NCBI GenBank assembly: GCA_041641375.1 | Contig: JBEPYM010000142.1 | Span: 1-9,530, forward strand | Length of the DNA: 9,530 bases | From: Paenibacillus_AK sp041641375 | GTDB taxonomy: Bacteria; Bacillota; Bacilli; Paenibacillales; YIM-B00363 | Direction: 5' to 3' | In this document: positions 6,551 through 9,530 of the stretch, piece by piece | Layout: each line of letters opens with the position of its first letter | How positions within the stretch are numbered: position 1 is the stretch's first letter | Translations under genes and position numbers: made by a program | The notes under the pieces: model-generated | Told to the model about the DNA's origin: nothing | The model's input: only the letters and a program-made list of their open reading frames with translations | Database searches by the model: none

Positions 6551-7263
6551 TTGGATCTGCGGATGAAAGCGCGGTACAGCACGAGCAGCAAGCCGCCATG
6601 CAGGACATATCCGAGCGCCAAAGTCAACCAGGCTGGATCGCCCTCACTTACGCTTACAAAAGCTTTGGAGAACCAGAACTGCGGCACGATCCCGGCTGCG
6701 TAGCTCCAGCCTCCCTCCAGCACATAGCCTGCAACGGGACCGATCATAAGGGCCGAAGCCGCCTTGGATACGGCGACACCCTCCACCTTGTTGCCAGCCA
6801 GTACTGCCATCAGCAAGGCCGTAATCGGTGTGCTCAAGCAAGCGAGCACTGTAGTCGGAAGGACGCTCACGATCATCGCCGGCTCCATATCGACAAGAAT
6901 CAGCAGCATATTCGAAAGCACGAATGCAATGAAGGCAGGCATGCCGATCCGGTACAGAAAATATCCTTTCTTGCGAAGCGGCGTGATCGAGAGACAGACG
7001 ATAATGCCTTGATCCCTCTCATCCAGCAGCAGAAAACCGGCCAGCATGCCTGCCGTGAGCGGTGTCATAAGCAGAGCGATACTCGTGACAAAAGGAAGAT
7101 GCGGCATTAGATCGAAGTGTGCGGTTCTCCACAGCCAATCCCCCGCTGCGGGCACGGCGAATTTCACAACCAGCGCCATGAGCAGCGGAAGCAGCGCAGT
7201 CATAACCAGCACCGGGTCCCTGCGAATTTGCAGCCAGTCCCCTCTTGCGAGACCTGTAAACAT
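6547..7263 (-). CDS. ABC-2 type permease, second subunit (drug-export type)
   Basis: This 238-residue membrane protein has about six helices, near residues 19-38, 58-82, 108-126, 130-155, 165-185 and 215-232. The loop LLDERDQGIIVCLSITPLRKKGYFLYRI after the second helix is the coupling region seen in ABC-2 permeases, where it meets the ATPase. It is the last gene of the operon. Its ATG follows the stop of the previous permease directly, with AAAGGAG inside that gene as ribosome site. With the ATPase and the other permease it should form a heteromeric exporter, and the trio resembles the Rv2686c-Rv2688c fluoroquinolone exporter of Mycobacterium tuberculosis. The actual substrate is unknown. Its TAG stop (6549-6547) overlaps the guaD stop, and no terminator separates the two convergent genes. 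Confidence 0.88.
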   Translation of the reverse strand: MFTGLARGDWLQIRRDPVLVMTALLPLLMALVVKFAVPAAGDWLWRTAHFDLMPHLPFVTSIALLMTPLTAGMLAGFLLLDERDQGIIVCLSITPLRKKGYFLYRIGMPAFIAFVLSNMLLILVDMEPAMIVSVLPTTVLACLSTPITALLMAVLAGNKVEGVAVSKAASALMIGPVAGYVLEGGWSYAAGIVPQFWFSKAFVSVSEGDPAWLTLALGYVLHGGLLLVLYRAFIRRSN

Positions 7264-7980
7264 TTAAGTAGCTCCTTTCCTGGCGCCATCGAGAATATGC
7301 GCCTTCAACGAAACTGAAGCCAGCAAATAAGCGGGCACGATCCATACCGCCATAACAGCTACGGCGGCAGTCAATTCGGGCACGGTTGCGGGATTGCCGC
7401 CTAGCCCGTGCTCCAGCATCCGAAACGCCCCGTATCCGGGAGCCATCCATAACCACCAGTCGGCGGCGGGAGACAGCAGGCTGACAAAAGGCAGTAATAA
7501 CGGAACGACGACCGCCGGCGTGACGAGAAAAAACATGTTTACAGAGGTGCAGCGAACTGCGATAGAAATCCCGAGCAGCGTATTGCAAATCGACATCATG
7601 CCGATGCCGAGCCAATACCAAGGCGAGAACAGCCCCTCTCCCCCCCTTCCAACTTCAATCAAAGCGGCGGACAGAAGGGACAACAGCAGTAGGGAGCAGA
7701 CTTTGGCGGTTACATATTCCTTCAGGCGCAGCGGCGTTATAAATAACGCACGGATGATATGCTGCTCTCGCTCAAGCAATAGAATGGCTCCAATAAAGAA
7801 GAAGCCTAGTAAAGCCGGGTCCGAATAAAGGATAAAAAGTCCCACGATTTGCGACAAATGATCCGGCACATACATCAATATGCCGATATAGACGAGAACG
7901 ACGAAAGCGTAGGCTAGATAAAATCCATGGCGAATCTGAAAGGTCACATCGTGTTTAACTGCCGATACCCATCTGATCAT
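7264..7980 (-). CDS. ABC-2 type permease, first subunit (drug-export type)
   Basis: This 238-residue membrane protein has the same length as its downstream neighbour and a similar plan: a cytoplasmic start (MIRWVSAVKHDVTFQIRHGF), a first helix at about 21-41, a second ending in LLLEREQHIIRALFITPLRLKEYVTAK (the coupling loop), and four further helices at about 95-108, 118-140, 148-168 and 200-226. The shared E(R/RD)Q-x-I-x(4)-ITPLR pattern in both permeases suggests that they arose by duplication and now work as a pair. Its ATG overlaps the ATPase stop by 4 bases (ATGA), which points to translational coupling. Membrane location and export role come from family knowledge. The substrate is not shown by the sequence. 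Confidence 0.88.
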   Translation of the reverse strand: MIRWVSAVKHDVTFQIRHGFYLAYAFVVLVYIGILMYVPDHLSQIVGLFILYSDPALLGFFFIGAILLLEREQHIIRALFITPLRLKEYVTAKVCSLLLLSLLSAALIEVGRGGEGLFSPWYWLGIGMMSICNTLLGISIAVRCTSVNMFFLVTPAVVVPLLLPFVSLLSPAADWWLWMAPGYGAFRMLEHGLGGNPATVPELTAAVAVMAVWIVPAYLLASVSLKAHILDGARKGAT

Positions 7981-8831
7981 AGCGATTTCCCCGTTACTTC
8001 AATAAAAATGTCGCGAAGCGACGCTTCCTCGGTATGAATCGTCTCGACAGTACCGGTGCGCAGCAGTTCAATAAACGACTCTTGCTCCGCAAGCCCGTCA
8101 AGCGGATACCGAACCGTATGAAGAGCACCCTCCAGATCCCGGTGCTCCAGCTTCACGGATTTGGCACCCCGCTGCAGCTTGAGCGCCCGCGGAGAATCGA
8201 TGAGTCGAATCGATCCGTCCACCAGGAAAGCAACTCGATCGCAAAGCTCTTCTGCTGCGTTCATATTGTGCGTCGTTATCAGCACGGTCGTGCCGTTCGA
8301 TCGCTGCTCCTCGATCAAGTCGGCCATTGCTTTCGCATTAACCGGGTCCAGCCCAGAGGTTGGCTCATCCAGGAACAGCACGCGCGGCCGATTGAGGATA
8401 GCCCTGCAGAAATTTAGCCGCATCTTCATACCTTTGGAAAATGCGGACACTCGCGTGTGGGCAAACTCCTGCAAGCCAACCTTCCTTAGCAGGAGCTCCG
8501 GGTCCTCTGTTTCCCCCTTATACATCGCCCGAAAAAACCGTAAATTCTCAAGCGCTGTAAATTTACTGTAAAAGTTGGGGAACTCGAAGGCTACGCCGAT
8601 CTGCTCATAATAGTCAGAGCTTGTATGTCGCAGCTCCTGGCCAAGCACCTTCACGCTGCCTTCATAGTGCTTCAGCACGCCGATCAGGATGTTCTGGGTC
8701 GTACTCTTGCCAGCACCGGAAGGACCTAGAAAACCGAATATTTCACCGGAATTGATCAGGAACGACATATTCTCGATCATCGGCTTGTCGCTGCCCGGAT
8801 ACCGATATCGCAGCTGTTCGACTTGAATCAT
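7977..8831 (-). CDS. ABC transporter ATPase of the drug-export operon
   Basis: This 284-residue cytoplasmic ATPase drives the two permeases that follow it. Walker A is GPSGAGKST (36-44). The signature loop is FSKGMKMRL (131-139) in place of canonical LSGGQ. Walker B is VLFLDEP (151-157) with catalytic E156, the D-loop is SGLD (159-162) and the switch histidine is H188. The Q-loop position is Glu (AFEFPNFY, E83) instead of Gln. I recall the same Glu in fluoroquinolone-exporter ATPases such as Rv2688c, so this is probably a family trait. After about residue 210 there is a C-terminal extension of the DrrA/CcmA kind. The start overlaps the regulator's stop as ATGA (8831-8828), with GGAAGGAG just upstream. 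It is apparently complete and functional. Confidence 0.95.
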   Translation of the reverse strand: MIQVEQLRYRYPGSDKPMIENMSFLINSGEIFGFLGPSGAGKSTTQNILIGVLKHYEGSVKVLGQELRHTSSDYYEQIGVAFEFPNFYSKFTALENLRFFRAMYKGETEDPELLLRKVGLQEFAHTRVSAFSKGMKMRLNFCRAILNRPRVLFLDEPTSGLDPVNAKAMADLIEEQRSNGTTVLITTHNMNAAEELCDRVAFLVDGSIRLIDSPRALKLQRGAKSVKLEHRDLEGALHTVRYPLDGLAEQESFIELLRTGTVETIHTEEASLRDIFIEVTGKSL

Positions 8832-9451
8832 GGCTGTGCTCCTTCCTTTGCTTGCGAGCTTGTCAGTGTTCGAGCAAGGGAATCGATATAAATGCGCATT
8901 ACACCCTCATATTCGGCTTCTCCTATCTCCTGTTTGTGGAAGGGGAGCATCATAAATGCGCGCAATACCCCGATTATAATAAGCGGGTTTATCGGTGCAA
9001 GGACACCCGCTTTTTGCGAGTTGACAATCCACTCCAGAGTTGCTTCGACATCCTGCTCCTGATGCCGGATCAGCTTTTCCGCCGGCAGCTTGCGCAATAA
9101 TAGCTCCATCTCGCGGCGTTCGTACAACCCTCTCAGGAACGGATTCGCTTCCACCCGCAGGAGCGAAAACTCCAGCATCGAACGAACCGTCTGTTCGGCG
9201 CTTTCCGCCGCATGGGTCAACTCCTCCATCAAACGGCTGCGAATGTCCGACTCCTCCCTCTCCAGAATCGCAAAAAAAAGCTCCTCCTTGGATTCGTAAA
9301 ACCGGTAGAAGGAACCCTTCGCGATCCCGCATGCCTGAACAATATCGTCAATGCTCGTTTTCTTCAAGCCAAGCTCACTGAACATACGTTTGCCTACGTC
9401 CAACAGTTTACTCTGCAAGTGAGCAAGCTCCTGCTCCGTAAATTTAGGCAT
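8828..9451 (-). CDS. TetR-family transcriptional regulator of the exporter operon
   Basis: This 207-residue one-component regulator begins with a TetR helix-turn-helix (about residues 15-60: KRMFSELGLKKTSIDDIVQACGI, then the recognition helix AKGSFYRFYESKEELF). The rest is a helical ligand-binding domain with no recognisable identity. TetR proteins usually repress their own operon and let go of DNA when a small molecule binds. ATG at 9451 is preferred over the in-frame ATG at 9472, because the ribosome site AGGGAG lies between them, 9 bases before 9451. It is the first gene of the operon and overlaps the ATPase gene by 4 bases. Its likely operator is the inverted repeat at 9476-9509. Confidence 0.93.
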   Translation of the reverse strand: MPKFTEQELAHLQSKLLDVGKRMFSELGLKKTSIDDIVQACGIAKGSFYRFYESKEELFFAILEREESDIRSRLMEELTHAAESAEQTVRSMLEFSLLRVEANPFLRGLYERREMELLLRKLPAEKLIRHQEQDVEATLEWIVNSQKAGVLAPINPLIIIGVLRAFMMLPFHKQEIGEAEYEGVMRIYIDSLARTLTSSQAKEGAQP

Positions 9452-9475
9452 GATCTTCCACTCCCTACACATTAT

Positions 9476-9509
9476 TTATATGACTATATAATACATTTTG
9501 GTCATATAA
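9476..9509. promoter_or_regulatory. Inverted repeat around the -10 box, likely TetR operator
   Basis: TTATATGAC (9476-9484) and its exact complement GTCATATAA (9501-9509) are separated by 16 bases that hold the -10 box. A repressor bound here would block the promoter, which fits self-repression by the TetR-type protein. The 34-bp span suits one large or two adjacent dimers. Confidence 0.6.
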
Positions 9510-9517
9510 GTTGTAAA
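9488..9517 (-). promoter_or_regulatory. SigmaA-type promoter of the regulator-exporter operon
   Basis: On the minus strand TTTACA (9517-9512) and TATTAT (9493-9488) are 18 bases apart, 5 of 6 matches for each box. The -10 box ends 36 bases before the regulator's start codon at 9451. Confidence 0.65.
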
Positions 9518-9530
9518 GAGGTTTGTCATC

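Noticed and set aside
6517..7110. 197-residue plus-strand ORF
   Set aside because: It is low-complexity, rich in His, Gln and Arg, lies antisense to a clear permease, has no ribosome site and starts inside guaD; it is a shadow of the GC-rich permease gene.

Overview
The window looks like chromosomal DNA of a Gram-positive, Bacillales-type bacterium, most like the Paenibacillus group. Pointers are strong purine-rich ribosome binding sites, TTG starts, a Bacillus-type guanine deaminase, and a Tn3-family element of the Tn4430/Tn5401 type, which was described in Bacillus thuringiensis. No species can be named from sequence alone.

Layout. (1) 1-680, minus strand: the N-terminal 226 residues of a MATE-family efflux pump, running off the left edge. 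It is preceded at 713-802 by a 12-codon leader ORF with a strong ribosome binding site and a terminator-like hairpin, which together look like an attenuator. (2) 828-4969: the visible part of a Tn3-family transposon. It holds a TnpI-type resolution site (two inverted and two direct copies of a 12-bp motif), the tyrosine recombinase gene tnpI, the transposase gene tnpA with its DDE residues in place, and a 38-bp right terminal repeat starting GGGGTACCGCCA (read inward). No left terminal repeat is visible before position 828, so either the MATE gene is cargo carried by the transposon or the left end has been lost. (3) 4970-5884, minus strand: an ABC exporter gene cut by the transposon end. Only its membrane domain remains and the ATPase domain is gone. 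(4) 6080-6550, plus strand: guanine deaminase (guaD). (5) 6547-9451, minus strand: a tight four-gene operon of a TetR-type regulator, an ABC ATPase and two ABC-2 permeases, resembling drug exporters of the Rv2686c-Rv2688c fluoroquinolone type. It is read from a recognisable promoter whose -10 box sits between the arms of a 9-bp inverted repeat.

How the parts fit. Three export systems lie within 9.5 kb: a MATE pump, a broken ABC exporter and an intact regulated ABC-2 exporter. The transposon joins the first two. The most informative observations are the candidate leader-peptide attenuator of the MATE gene, its placement directly beside the recombination site of the transposon, and the prediction that the missing left terminal repeat and the missing ATPase half of the exporter lie just left of the window.
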